Source: Ruminococcaceae bacterium UBA1213 (GTDB lineage Bacteria; Bacillota; Clostridia; Oscillospirales; Acutalibacteraceae). Taken from it: a stretch of 32,447 bases of DNA. A model generated the notes under the pieces. It was not told the DNA's origin. It made no database searches and was given only the letters and a program-made list of their open reading frames with translations. The stretch covers positions 1 through 32,447 of the forward strand of contig DBXL01000046.1 of the NCBI GenBank assembly GCA_002309275.1, written 5' to 3'. The position numbers and the translations under genes were made by a program. Shown here piece by piece: positions 15,063-23,184 of this stretch (its first letter is position 1; every line of letters begins with the position of its first letter).

Positions 15063-16427
15063 TTAAAAGTCCGAAAGGACTTTTTTGACAATTTCATCTG
15101 TGTGCATTCCCCTTGAACCCTTTACAAGCACTGTACAATCTTTCTCTATTATCTTTTTCAGGGATTCATAAGCCTGTCCATTATCCTCAAATAGCATTAC
15201 TTCTTTACAGCCGTTTTCTTTTGCACCCCTTGCTGTGTGTCTTGAAATTTCGCCGACTGCTAAAAGTGTATCTATCCCAAGTTCTGCAAGGTGCTTTCCT
15301 ACTCCGTAATGCTCACTTTCTGATTTCTCTCCCAGTTCAAGCATATCTGCCAATACAGCTATCGTCTTTCCACTTGCAACACTTTTCAATACATTCAACG
15401 ACACCTTTGCTGCCTCCGGACTGGAATTATAGCTGTCATCTATCAAAATAAAATCTTTCATTTCATGTATCTGCTGACGCATGGGAGCATTTTTATATGT
15501 CATCAATCCGCACTGTATCGTCTTTTCATCAAGTCCGAGATGTTTTCCTACTGCAAATGCCGCAAGTGCATTCTTTACACTATGCTCTCCAAGTGCGGGG
15601 ATATGCAATTCAACTTTCTCTCCGCCAAAGCAACATACAAACTTTGTATTAAATCCCTCTGTCTTTATCTTATCTGCATAGTAGTCATTATCTTTATTAA
15701 GTCCAAATGTCACAGTCTTAAATTTCTGTTTCCCATGCAGAGTTTTTAAAAGTTCATCATCTCCGTTTAAGAACAATACTCCCTCTTTATCAAAGTATTT
15801 CGTTATCCTGAACTTCTCTTTTAAAATATTTTCCTGCGTTCCCAAGTTCTCTATATGGGCAACTCCTATATTTGTCATTACCGCAATATTCGGTCTTGCT
15901 ACGTCTGCAAGTCTGTCCATTTCCCCAAACTCGCTCATGCCCATCTCTATTACTGCAACTTCATTATGTTCCTCTATTTCAAACATCGTCATTGGCAAGC
16001 CTATCTGACTGTTTTTATTCCCCTGCGTTTTCATTACGTCAAAACCTTTGGAAAGTCCTGCCGCAACCATCTCTTTGGTACTCGTCTTTCCAACGCTGCC
16101 TGTTATTCCTATCAATCTTACATTCTGCTTACTTCTGTAATATCCTGCAAGCTTCTGCAAAGCCAAACGACTGTTTTCAACTTTTATATAACAGCCTGTT
16201 GAATTCTCCGAAACTTCATTTTCAGTGAAAACCGCCGCCGCACCTTTTGAAAAACATTCTTCTATAAATTTGTGACCGTCAACTTTCTCGCCCTTTATCG
16301 CTGCAAACAATGTCCCTTCTTTGACAGCTCGGCTGTCATACTGCACATCTGTTATTACTATATCGCTGTTTCCAATTAAAACTCCGTCAACTGCCTCTGC
16401 AATTTCCCCTGCCGTCATTTCAATCAT
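15063..16427 (-). CDS. murF: UDP-MurNAc-tripeptide-D-Ala-D-Ala ligase
   Basis: Cytoplasmic ATP-dependent ligase that adds D-Ala-D-Ala to the UDP-MurNAc-tripeptide, the last soluble step in the peptide stem; 454 residues. The N-terminal UDP-substrate domain shows DVQYDSRAVKEGTLFAAIKG, the ATPase loop is GITGSVGKTSTKEM, and the central domain has NIGVAHIENLG and ILIDDSYNSSPEA. AGGAGGTG lies just before the ATG at 16427, and the start overlaps the murE stop by eight bases, so the two are translationally coupled. A second Met at codon 4 is possible. A stem-loop covers its final codons. Confidence 0.96.
   Translation of the reverse strand: MIEMTAGEIAEAVDGVLIGNSDIVITDVQYDSRAVKEGTLFAAIKGEKVDGHKFIEECFSKGAAAVFTENEVSENSTGCYIKVENSRLALQKLAGYYRSKQNVRLIGITGSVGKTSTKEMVAAGLSKGFDVMKTQGNKNSQIGLPMTMFEIEEHNEVAVIEMGMSEFGEMDRLADVARPNIAVMTNIGVAHIENLGTQENILKEKFRITKYFDKEGVLFLNGDDELLKTLHGKQKFKTVTFGLNKDNDYYADKIKTEGFNTKFVCCFGGEKVELHIPALGEHSVKNALAAFAVGKHLGLDEKTIQCGLMTYKNAPMRQQIHEMKDFILIDDSYNSSPEAAKVSLNVLKSVASGKTIAVLADMLELGEKSESEHYGVGKHLAELGIDTLLAVGEISRHTARGAKENGCKEVMLFEDNGQAYESLKKIIEKDCTVLVKGSRGMHTDEIVKKVLSDF
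15065..15084 (-). terminator. Hairpin at the end of murF, possible attenuator
   Basis: Perfect eight-base stem AAAAGTCC / GGACTTTT with a four-base loop overlaps the murF stop codon. On the minus strand it is followed by TTTT-type sequence broken by A residues. It may partially reduce transcription into the lgt half of the operon. Confidence 0.4.
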
Positions 16428-17886
16428 TTACTGCACCTCCTATGATTCCTTTTATAACTTCCCTTTCGTCATAGTGTGTCTTTACGCCCATTTTATCCTG
16501 ATAATCTTCGTGTCCCTTGCCTGCAAGCACAATTATATCTCCATCTTTCGCATTCTCTATGCAATATCTTATTGCATCTGTCCTGTCAGGAATTACAATA
16601 TACTTTCCCTCCGTTTTTTTAAGCCCTTTCTCTATATCTGCTATTATATCCATGACATCTTCATATCTCGAATTGTCCTCCGTCACTACCGACAAATCTG
16701 AAAGTTTACCCGAGATTTCTCCCATTTCATAACGCCTGTCTTTTGAACGTCCTCCGCCTGCCCCAAACAATGTTATGAGTCTGTTCGGCTTATATTCCCT
16801 CAGCGTTTCAAGCACGTTCTCCATACTTACCGCATTATGTGCATAGTCTATCAGCAAAGTGTAATTCCCCTCTACCTTTACCGTTTCAACTCTGCCCTTT
16901 ACTTTCACTTCGTTCAAACCGTCATATATATTTTTTTCACTTACTCCAAAATGTCTGCATACTGCCATTGCACAAAGGGCATTATATACATTGAACTTTC
17001 CCGGAATATCTACATCTACCGACATATTCCATACTCCCTCTGTTTCAAAATGTACCCCTATATATCCGAAATCCGATAGGAGATATTCATTTTTTGCCCT
17101 TAACTGCACATTCTCTCCAAATCCAAATGTTTCTATTCTTTCGCAAGTGTTATTCTCAATCATCATCGGAGTAACTTTATCATCTGCATTTACAATCCCG
17201 ACTTTACATTGACGAAACAGCCTTGACTTACACTCTATATACTCCTCCATAGAAGCATGTTCTACTCCGCCTATATGGTCATGTGACAAATTCGTGAACA
17301 TTCCATAATCAAAATTGATTCCATAAGCTCTGTATAACTTCAGTGCCTGTGACGATACCTCCATAACCGCACATTTGCACCCTTTATCTATCATATCCTT
17401 CATGGCTCTGTGCAGTTCATAGGATTCAGGAGTTGTATTTGATGTTTTGGTTATTTCGTCACCTATAATTATTCCTATCGTGCCTATGATGCCTGTCTTG
17501 ATACCTGCCTTTTCAAGTACAGCCTTTATCATGAATGCACTGGTAGTCTTCCCTTTTGTACCCGTTATGCCTATCGTTTTAAGCTTTTCTGCTGGTCTGC
17601 CAAAATACTCTGCACTCATCAGTGCCAATGCTTTTCTCGTGTCCGCCGTCTTTACGACTGTAACCCCTTCTACCTCTATATCCCGGCTGACAACTATCGC
17701 TGCCGCTCCCTGCTCCACTGCCTTCTGAACAAAGTCGTGTCCATCAAAGTTTGCACCTACCATGCACACAAATACACAATCCTTTACTATCTTCCTTGAA
17801 TCATATATCACATCTGATATTTCTACTTCAAGGTCTCCCTGTAAAAGCTTATATTCCGTATTTTCAAGCAGTTTTTTCAATTTCAT
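16420..17886 (-). CDS. murE: UDP-MurNAc-L-Ala-D-Glu: diamino acid ligase MurE
   Basis: Cytoplasmic ligase adding the third stem amino acid to UDP-MurNAc-dipeptide; 488 residues. The ATPase loop is GITGTKGKTTSAF, preceded by ISDVIYDSRKIVKDCVFVC, and the central TNTTPESYELH and NLSHDHIGG motifs are present. The specificity motif reads DNSR at 404-407, where E. coli-type meso-DAP enzymes read DNPR: the Arg that reads the DAP carboxylate is kept, the Pro is Ser. Meso-DAP is therefore the likeliest substrate, but this is inference. The ATG at 17886 follows GGGGGC; upstream Mets extend the frame to 17913 without family sequence. First gene of the minus-strand operon. Confidence 0.95.
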   Translation of the reverse strand: MKLKKLLENTEYKLLQGDLEVEISDVIYDSRKIVKDCVFVCMVGANFDGHDFVQKAVEQGAAAIVVSRDIEVEGVTVVKTADTRKALALMSAEYFGRPAEKLKTIGITGTKGKTTSAFMIKAVLEKAGIKTGIIGTIGIIIGDEITKTSNTTPESYELHRAMKDMIDKGCKCAVMEVSSQALKLYRAYGINFDYGMFTNLSHDHIGGVEHASMEEYIECKSRLFRQCKVGIVNADDKVTPMMIENNTCERIETFGFGENVQLRAKNEYLLSDFGYIGVHFETEGVWNMSVDVDIPGKFNVYNALCAMAVCRHFGVSEKNIYDGLNEVKVKGRVETVKVEGNYTLLIDYAHNAVSMENVLETLREYKPNRLITLFGAGGGRSKDRRYEMGEISGKLSDLSVVTEDNSRYEDVMDIIADIEKGLKKTEGKYIVIPDRTDAIRYCIENAKDGDIIVLAGKGHEDYQDKMGVKTHYDEREVIKGIIGGAVND

Positions 17887-17958
17887 ATAGTAAGCCCCCA
17901 TTTTATATACCATTCTCTGGCAGCGTCTCCGCTACTACATTAAATGCACTTTAAGCAT

Positions 17959-17987
17959 ATTTTATCACACTGTTGACAACTCTGCAA
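17959..17987 (-). promoter_or_regulatory. Promoter of the murE-mtnN operon
   Basis: Read on the minus strand: a TTGCAG -35 at 17987-17982, a 17-base spacer and a TAAAAT -10 at 17964-17959, with TG one base before the -10. The leader to murE is about 65 nt. Confidence 0.6.
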
Positions 17988-18055
17988 TAATAAATATTCC
18001 GTTTTTTCAACAGCTTTTTGCACTTTTGGTCAATAATTGCACAATTTGATTTTTT

Positions 18056-18097
18056 TTGACAAGTTTGAAAGAAATTTTGTCAAGAATACTTGACAAA
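18056..18097. promoter_or_regulatory. Operator-like inverted repeats over the promoter of the membrane protein/XRE pair
   Basis: A perfect 9-bp inverted repeat TTTGTCAAG / CTTGACAAA (18076-18084 and 18089-18097, four-base AATA centre) overlaps the -35 hexamer. A third half-site TTGACAAG lies upstream at 18056-18063. The placement suits repression by the XRE protein encoded 390 bases downstream; the protein-site link is inference. Confidence 0.65.
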
Positions 18098-18118
18098 TTC
18101 CCTTTTCTGTGTTAAGAT
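18090..18118 (+). promoter_or_regulatory. Strong promoter of the membrane protein/XRE pair
   Basis: A consensus TTGACA -35 (18090-18095), exactly 17 bases, and a TAAGAT -10 (18113-18118). It lies about 50 bases upstream of the first ATG, and the operator-like palindrome covers its -35. Confidence 0.85.
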
Positions 18119-18167
18119 AAACTCACAGAAAATTTTGAGAACAGAATGTCTGAACGGAGACGCTCTT

Positions 18168-18485
18168 ATGGATAAAAAAGAAATCCTTGACAAAAATAAA
18201 AAACAAAATCGTAATTCCCTTGACGAAAGAGAGCAGAAAATATACAATACCTCTTTTGGTGTAGGAGCGGTTATTGTCGGTGTACTGTGCGTTGTCTTCA
18301 GTATCTACAGGTTTTGCCATCATCAGATGTTCTATGAGTTTGCTGCTATCATTACCGCTTACCTTTGCACGACTTTCCTTTATCAATATAAAAATATAAG
18401 AAAAACAGCATATCTTATTGCAGGAATTTTGACCGGTATTGCCGCAGCTCTTACCGCTACATTGTTCTTTATGGTGAATGCGTGA
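18168..18485 (+). CDS. Small three-helix membrane protein (DUF6442-like)
   Basis: A 105-residue protein with a charged N-terminus (1-27: Lys/Asn/Glu-rich, SLDEREQKIYNTSFG) and three hydrophobic segments at about 30-47, 55-74 and 79-102. Proteins of this shape are often encoded immediately before a short XRE regulator in Firmicutes; the DUF label is tentative. GGAG lies 8-11 bases before the ATG at 18168. Its stop overlaps the regulator start as TGATG, so the two are coupled. Membrane protein/regulator pairs of this type may act as small sensing modules; no function is shown here. Confidence 0.75.
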   Translation: MDKKEILDKNKKQNRNSLDEREQKIYNTSFGVGAVIVGVLCVVFSIYRFCHHQMFYEFAAIITAYLCTTFLYQYKNIRKTAYLIAGILTGIAAALTATLFFMVNA

Positions 18486-18703
18486 TGAATGATATAGTTT
18501 TTCAGAATAAATTGAGAATTGCTCGTGCGGAAAAAAGAATCTCCCAAGGGGAACTTGCCGAAATGGTCGGCGTTTCAAGGCAGACTATCAGTTCTATTGA
18601 AAATAACCAGTTCTGTCCCAGTGCTAAACTCGCTCTCCTCCTTTGTATCGCTCTCGACAAAAAATTTGAGGAGCTCTTCTACTTCGGAGATGGCGATATA
18701 TAG
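18485..18703 (+). CDS. XRE-family helix-turn-helix regulator
   Basis: A 72-residue single-domain DNA-binding protein. The HTH is clear: LRIARAEKRISQGELAEMVGVSRQTISSIENNQ, followed by PSAKLALLLCIALDKKFEELF, the usual C-terminal helix of this short class. The ATG at 18485 overlaps the upstream stop; an alternative GTG lies one codon before. It likely binds the inverted repeat over its own operon promoter and so autoregulates. A strong hairpin terminator follows about 40 bases later. Confidence 0.92.
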   Translation: MNDIVFQNKLRIARAEKRISQGELAEMVGVSRQTISSIENNQFCPSAKLALLLCIALDKKFEELFYFGDGDI

Positions 18704-18742
18704 ATTATAAGTTTACTTCATATACATTCCTCCTAAAAAAAG

Positions 18743-18781
18743 CAGCAATTCCCGATTGTATATCGCAATCGGGAATTGCTG
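18743..18781 (+). terminator. Terminator after the XRE gene
   Basis: Perfect 16-bp stem CAGCAATTCCCGATTG and its complement with a 7-base loop; it is followed by TTTCAATT, a weak T tract, and preceded by an A run, so it may work better on the minus strand. Confidence 0.75.
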
Positions 18782-18889
18782 TTTCAATTACTTCATGTAT
18801 ATCCCTCTAAAGTGAAATATTATACTTTAAGTATTATTAAAAAATATTTTTAATTCTTTTAAAGCAACTTTTATGCCTCACACTATAAT

Positions 18890-19014
18890 ATAATATTACC
18901 TGTACAGATTCTTTATGTAAATTATGCCGAGTATTTCGGCTTCTTCAATAGCTAACCACAACCCGCTATGGTTATTCTGAAAGTGGACAGTTTTCTATGA
19001 AAGGAAAACTGTCC
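18890..19014 (+). ncRNA. Candidate structured small RNA
   Basis: Downstream of a TATAAT at 18884-18889 come the small hairpin GCCGA-gtatt-TCGGC, an imperfect palindrome around TAACCA...TGGTTA (about 18950-18976) and an 11-bp terminator stem at 18985-19014. A promoter-like start, folded body and terminator without an ORF fit an independent small RNA of about 120 nt. I recognise no known family. Confidence 0.35.
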
Positions 19015-19018
19015 TTTT
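18985..19018 (+). terminator. Terminator of the candidate small RNA
   Basis: Perfect 11-bp stem GGACAGTTTTC / GAAAACTGTCC (18985-18995 and 19004-19014), 8-base loop, followed by TTTT. Confidence 0.75.
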
Positions 19019-19066
19019 CGTTTTTAGCATTTCTTCCGTACTCTATGCCCATTCACTATCCCCTAT

Positions 19067-19082
19067 TGTTTCACGTGAAACT
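19067..19082. promoter_or_regulatory. parS site 1 (15/16)
   Basis: TGTTTCACGTGAAACT matches the Firmicutes parS consensus (TGTTTCACGTGAAACA) at 15 of 16 positions; only the last base differs. ParB loading site candidate. Confidence 0.85.
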
Positions 19083-19168
19083 TTTTTCTGCTGTATCTGA
19101 ACCGAAAACCTTATTTCCACTGTTATTATATACAGAAGTACTTCAATCAATGCAGAGGAGGGTGAAAA

Positions 19169-19714
19169 TTGAATGACCACAGGCTTGCCAAAAGACTTAA
19201 ATCCAAAGACCAAAAGGCTTTCGAGAAAATTATAGAAAAATATACTCCGCTGGTTTCAACTGTTATTTATAATACTTCCAAAGGCTCTCTGACTAAAGAG
19301 GATATTGAGGAAACTGTTACTGATGTCTTTATTACACTATGGAACAATGCCGACAATGTTATTGAGGATAAACTTAAAGGCTATCTCTGCCGTATTGCAA
19401 AAACAAGGGCTTTAAACAAAATCTCTGCTGTCAACGCCCATCCGCTTTTAAACATTGACGATTTTGATTTTCAGGATGACTTTTCAATATCTGCCGAAGT
19501 CGAAAATAAACAGCTTGCAAACGAACTGCGTGAGATCATCTCTAAAATCCAAATGCCTGACAGGGAAATTATCGTCAGATACTACTACTATTCCCAGAAT
19601 ACCACTCAAATCGCCAAAGTTATGAATCTTAATCCCAATACGGTCAAAACGAAGTTAAGACGTTCCAGGGACAAAATTAAAACCAAACTTATAGAAAGGG
19701 GATATACCATATGA
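19169..19714 (+). CDS. ECF-type sigma-70 family RNA polymerase sigma factor
   Basis: A 181-residue two-domain sigma factor. Region 2 is in the N-terminal half (FEKIIEKYTPLVSTVIYN...DIEETVTDVFITLWNN), followed by the DNA-reading LKGYLCRIAKTRALNKI. Region 4 is near the C-terminus (ITQIAKVMNLNPNTVKTKLRRSRDKIK-like, with NTTQIAKVMNLNPNTVKTKL as read). The start is a TTG at 19169 with GAGGAGGGTG upstream. Its stop overlaps the next start as ATGA, typical of a sigma/anti-sigma pair. The target promoters are unknown. Confidence 0.93.
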   Translation: MNDHRLAKRLKSKDQKAFEKIIEKYTPLVSTVIYNTSKGSLTKEDIEETVTDVFITLWNNADNVIEDKLKGYLCRIAKTRALNKISAVNAHPLLNIDDFDFQDDFSISAEVENKQLANELREIISKIQMPDREIIVRYYYYSQNTTQIAKVMNLNPNTVKTKLRRSRDKIKTKLIERGYTI

Positions 19715-21072
19715 AAACTACTTTAAAAAATGCTTTCAATGATTGGAACGATGACCTGATTGATATTTCCACAAATACCCTGTGTGAAGATACGGGAATT
19801 TCGAGTGACTCCATAAAATTAAGCGTCCTTTCACAGCTCGCTCTCAACAAAAAGAAAAAAATTTTCGGCAGGTCCTTTAAATTTACAGTTATAGCCGCTA
19901 CTCTTGCAACCGCTCTTATCATCGGTACAACCGCTATTAATGCCAACGGCGGTGTACAGCTGGTGTTGGAAGAATTCTTTGGCGGAAATATGAATTCGGC
20001 AGGTCTTTATGATGGCGGTGATGTTAAAATTACAAGCCTGGATCCTAATTTGGATATTGAATTTCTTGGAGTTACAGGGGACGAAAGAAACGTTTATGCA
20101 GTTATTGAAATATTTAAAAAAGACAATACTGCTTTTACGGACGGAGGTTACATCAATCCTACCATGTCAGCGGACAACAGAGGACAACAGGAATTTATAA
20201 ACAGTATCCAAAAAAATCCGCCCGAAACACCTGATGAACTTATATCAAAAATGAATACATTTTATGGTATTCGGGCTGTATGCAGAGATAGAAACGGCAA
20301 CAACTTTGGATTTGGCGATAACGGAAATGCTGGTATTATTCCTAAATATTATCTTAGTGATGACAGAAAAATTCTGAAAATACTTGTACATCTTGATATG
20401 CAAAGTGCCAGCGGTACAAAACATTTGGATGCCCGTGACGGCACTATGACAATTATAAGCACAAGTTTCTCGGCTCTCAAAAATATTCAAACCATAGCAG
20501 CTTATGACAAAGATGATCAAAATATGTGGAGTGAAGAAACATTCAAAGCTTTTCAGGAAAAGTGCAGAGAAATGAATATAGGCGATACGGATTGGAGAAC
20601 TCTCTACACTCCTGATAAAATGATACGCTGTGTTGTAGATGAAAAACAATATCCTTTGCCGTTTGAAATTACATTTACAATGAATTATAGAAACAATGGC
20701 AATATCAAAAAATCTTTGCACCATTCCGATGCACCGCATTTTATAGAAAAAAATACAAAGACTGTCGATATGACTGTTTCGGCATTTCAAATTTATATCT
20801 ATGGACACAGTGATGACGTTTATAAACAACGCCTTTTTCAACCCATCGATATGAAAAACTCAAAGGTGATTTTCAATGATGGAACCGAATTATATTTGGA
20901 AGGAACTCAGGGCTCGGGCGGCGGAGGTCCTGCTTCGGGAGAAGTGCATGACAGCGTTATTTTGAGTTACAGAACTATGCCTGATCTCACATACTATCTT
21001 GAAGATACTCTCATTGATACAAGGGAGATTAAACAAATTATAATAAACGGCGACACCGTTTACAGCAGATAA
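19711..21072 (+). CDS. Membrane-anchored presumed anti-sigma factor (DUF4179-like)
   Basis: A 453-residue single-pass protein. A short cytoplasmic N-terminus (1-50, with DDLIDISTNTLCEDTG) is followed by one transmembrane helix at about 56-75 and a large exported domain. No HxxxCxxC zinc motif is present, so any sigma binding would be of the non-zinc type. The extracytoplasmic part includes EFLGVTGDERNVYAVIEIF and a Gly-rich stretch GSGGGGPASGE near the C-terminus. This matches proteins annotated DUF4179 in Clostridia, usually paired with an ECF sigma. ATGA overlap with the sigma gene, with GAAAGGGGAT upstream. It ends at a hairpin terminator. Confidence 0.8.
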   Translation: MKTTLKNAFNDWNDDLIDISTNTLCEDTGISSDSIKLSVLSQLALNKKKKIFGRSFKFTVIAATLATALIIGTTAINANGGVQLVLEEFFGGNMNSAGLYDGGDVKITSLDPNLDIEFLGVTGDERNVYAVIEIFKKDNTAFTDGGYINPTMSADNRGQQEFINSIQKNPPETPDELISKMNTFYGIRAVCRDRNGNNFGFGDNGNAGIIPKYYLSDDRKILKILVHLDMQSASGTKHLDARDGTMTIISTSFSALKNIQTIAAYDKDDQNMWSEETFKAFQEKCREMNIGDTDWRTLYTPDKMIRCVVDEKQYPLPFEITFTMNYRNNGNIKKSLHHSDAPHFIEKNTKTVDMTVSAFQIYIYGHSDDVYKQRLFQPIDMKNSKVIFNDGTELYLEGTQGSGGGGPASGEVHDSVILSYRTMPDLTYYLEDTLIDTREIKQIIINGDTVYSR

Positions 21073-21136
21073 AATTTATATCCGAAAAACAAAATGTTTT
21101 ATGCGAAACATTTCTGTTGAATGAAAAATAAGGATT

Positions 21137-21172
21137 GGGGAGTGGGATAATATTTCTTACTCCTCATTTTTT
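21137..21172 (+). terminator. Terminator after the anti-sigma gene
   Basis: Ten-pair stem with some G-U pairs (GGGGAGTGGG / CTTACTCCTC, 9-base loop) followed by ATTTTTTATT. Larger imperfect symmetry extends to about 21119-21182. Confidence 0.65.
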
Positions 21173-21187
21173 ATTCCTCATTAAAAA

Positions 21188-21203
21188 TGTTTCACGTGAA
21201 ACA
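21188..21203. promoter_or_regulatory. parS site 2
   Basis: Perfect 16-bp palindrome TGTTTCACGTGAAACA, 80 bases upstream of the mnmG start. Confidence 0.95.
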
Positions 21204-21216
21204 TTTTATTATTGAC

Positions 21217-21245
21217 TGTACAAATCGAATTGTTTGTATTATAAT
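21217..21245 (+). promoter_or_regulatory. Possible mnmG promoter
   Basis: A perfect TATAAT -10 at 21240-21245, with TGTACA 17 bases upstream as a weak -35 (21217-21222). The parS palindrome lies just upstream of it. Confidence 0.5.
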
Positions 21246-21282
21246 AGGAGTGAAATTATTTGGAATGAGGATTGATGTATCA

Positions 21283-23184
21283 ATGAAGTTTGTAGCAGGT
21301 GAATTTGATGTGGCTGTGGTCGGGGCAGGTCATGCCGGCATTGAGGCTGGTCTGGCTTCTGCAAGGCTCGGCTGCAAAACAGCAGTTTTTACTATCAATA
21401 TGGATGCCGTCGGAAACTGTCCGTGCAACCCGTCTATAGGCGGTACGGCTAAAGGGCATCTTGTCAGGGAAATTGACGCTCTTGGCGGTGAAATGGGAAA
21501 AGCCGCTGATGAATGCTTTTTACAAATAAGAATGCTCAACAAGGGAAAAGGTCCGGCTGTTCATTCGCTCAGAGCTCAGATTGACAGAAGGGCTTACAGT
21601 ACCAGAATGAAGCATACGCTTGAATTACAGGAAAATCTTGAACTCCGTCAGGCTGAAATAACCAATCTTGAAAGAAACAGTGACGGCAGATGGCTCTTAA
21701 CAACTCGTCTTGAGGCACAATATATTGCAAAAGCCGTTATACTCGCAACAGGCACTTATCTCGGTGGTAAAATATATGTGGGCGATGTTTCCTATGAAAG
21801 CGGTCCGGATGGAATGTTCCCGTCAAAGTATCTTCCCGATGCACTCGAAAAATTGGGAATGTCTATAAGAAGATTTAAAACAGGTACTCCGGCACGTGTA
21901 CTTAAGTCAAGTATTGATTTCACTGATTTGGAAGAACAATGCGGAGATGAACCGGTTGTGCCGTTTTCGTATGACACCGACGAGCCAAAGGAAAATAAAG
22001 TGAAATGCTATGTGAGCTGGACAAATGACAAAACAAAGCAAATTATTCTGGATAATATCCACCGTTCTCCTATGTACAGTGGAAAAATTGAGGGAGTTGG
22101 TCCCAGATACTGTCCAAGTATAGAAGATAAGATAGTGCGTTTTTCTGACAAGCAAAGGCATCAATTATTTATAGAGCCTTGTGGTATGGATACTGAAGAA
22201 ATGTATTTACAGGGAATGTCATCATCATTGCCGGAAGATGTGCAGATTGCTTTCTATCATTCTATCAAGGGATTGGAAAACTGTGTCGTTATGCGTCCTG
22301 CTTATGCGATAGAATACTACTGTGCGGATCCCGTTCAAATGAATGGAACTCTTGAATTCAGAAATTTTCCGGGTTTATACGGTGCAGGTCAATTCAACGG
22401 AAGCTCTGGATATGAAGAAGCTGCTGCACAAGGACTTATTGCAGGTATCAATGCGGCACTTAAAATAAATGGTAAAAAGCCGTTGGTGCTTGACCGTGCA
22501 AGTTCCTATATTGGTACACTGATTGATGACCTTGTTACAAAGGGCTGCAATGATCCTTATAGAATGATGACATCAAGAAGTGAATACAGACTTATTCTGC
22601 GTCAGGATAATGCTGATACCAGAATGACGGCCATTGGCAGAGAAATTGGACTCGTCACTGATGAACGCTGGAAAAAGTTCAATACAAAACAGGAGCTTAT
22701 CAAAAAAGAACTGGAACGTATCAGAAAGACAGTTATATCACCATCGGAAAAACTGAATGAAATACTTCGTCTTCATAATACATCGGAAGTAAGTACAGGT
22801 ATCAGATTAATTGAACTTCTGAAACGTCCCGAACTTTCCTATGATATTCTGAAAGAGATAGATACAACCCGCCCCGAACTGAACAGAAATATATTGGAAC
22901 AAATTGAAATAGAAATAAAATATGAAGGATATATCAAAAGACAGCTTATTATTATTGAGCAGGTGAGAAAGCTGGAAAAGAAAATTTTGCCTGATGATAT
23001 TGACTATGCGAAGATAGATGGACTGAGCCTTGAAGCAAGAGAAAAATTGAATAAAGTGCGTCCCGGAAATATCGGTCAGGCAAGCCGTATATCTGGTGTC
23101 AGTCCTGCGGATATATCTGTACTTGTCATATACCTTGCATCACTCAGAAATAAGGAGAATAAAAATGCTGATACAGATACTTGA
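21283..23184 (+). CDS. mnmG: tRNA uridine-5-carboxymethylaminomethyl modification enzyme MnmG (GidA)
   Basis: FAD-dependent enzyme that, with the GTPase MnmE, modifies U34 of certain tRNAs; 633 residues. The FAD-binding GAGHAGIEAG starts at residue 14 or so, and CNPSIGGTAKGHLVREIDALGGEMGKAAD, GTYLGG and RTGTPAR-like GTPARV follow. The start at 21283 places the FAD loop as in other MnmGs; GAGG lies 12 bases upstream. In-frame alternatives are ATG 21265 and GTG 21250, so the exact start is uncertain. Its usual partner mnmE is absent from the window. It overlaps rsmG by 20 bases. Confidence 0.96.
   Translation: MKFVAGEFDVAVVGAGHAGIEAGLASARLGCKTAVFTINMDAVGNCPCNPSIGGTAKGHLVREIDALGGEMGKAADECFLQIRMLNKGKGPAVHSLRAQIDRRAYSTRMKHTLELQENLELRQAEITNLERNSDGRWLLTTRLEAQYIAKAVILATGTYLGGKIYVGDVSYESGPDGMFPSKYLPDALEKLGMSIRRFKTGTPARVLKSSIDFTDLEEQCGDEPVVPFSYDTDEPKENKVKCYVSWTNDKTKQIILDNIHRSPMYSGKIEGVGPRYCPSIEDKIVRFSDKQRHQLFIEPCGMDTEEMYLQGMSSSLPEDVQIAFYHSIKGLENCVVMRPAYAIEYYCADPVQMNGTLEFRNFPGLYGAGQFNGSSGYEEAAAQGLIAGINAALKINGKKPLVLDRASSYIGTLIDDLVTKGCNDPYRMMTSRSEYRLILRQDNADTRMTAIGREIGLVTDERWKKFNTKQELIKKELERIRKTVISPSEKLNEILRLHNTSEVSTGIRLIELLKRPELSYDILKEIDTTRPELNRNILEQIEIEIKYEGYIKRQLIIIEQVRKLEKKILPDDIDYAKIDGLSLEAREKLNKVRPGNIGQASRISGVSPADISVLVIYLASLRNKENKNADTDT

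Larger units (their letters stand above)
18704..19168 (+). other. 465-base spacer: terminators, candidate RNA, parS, sigma leader
   Basis: No gene of credible length. It holds, in order: two imperfect copies of a TTACTTCATRTA-type repeat (18712-18737 and 18787-18812) flanking a terminator; an AT-rich tract with TATAAT at 18884-18889; a hairpin-rich stretch at about 18925-19014; a near-perfect parS at 19067-19082; and the ribosome binding site of the sigma gene at about 19153-19163. Confidence 0.6.

Noticed and set aside
18884..19018. Possible tracrRNA or known housekeeping RNA (SRP, 6S, tmRNA)
   Set aside because: There is no cas gene or repeat array nearby and none of the conserved cores of those RNAs is visible; kept only as an unnamed candidate.
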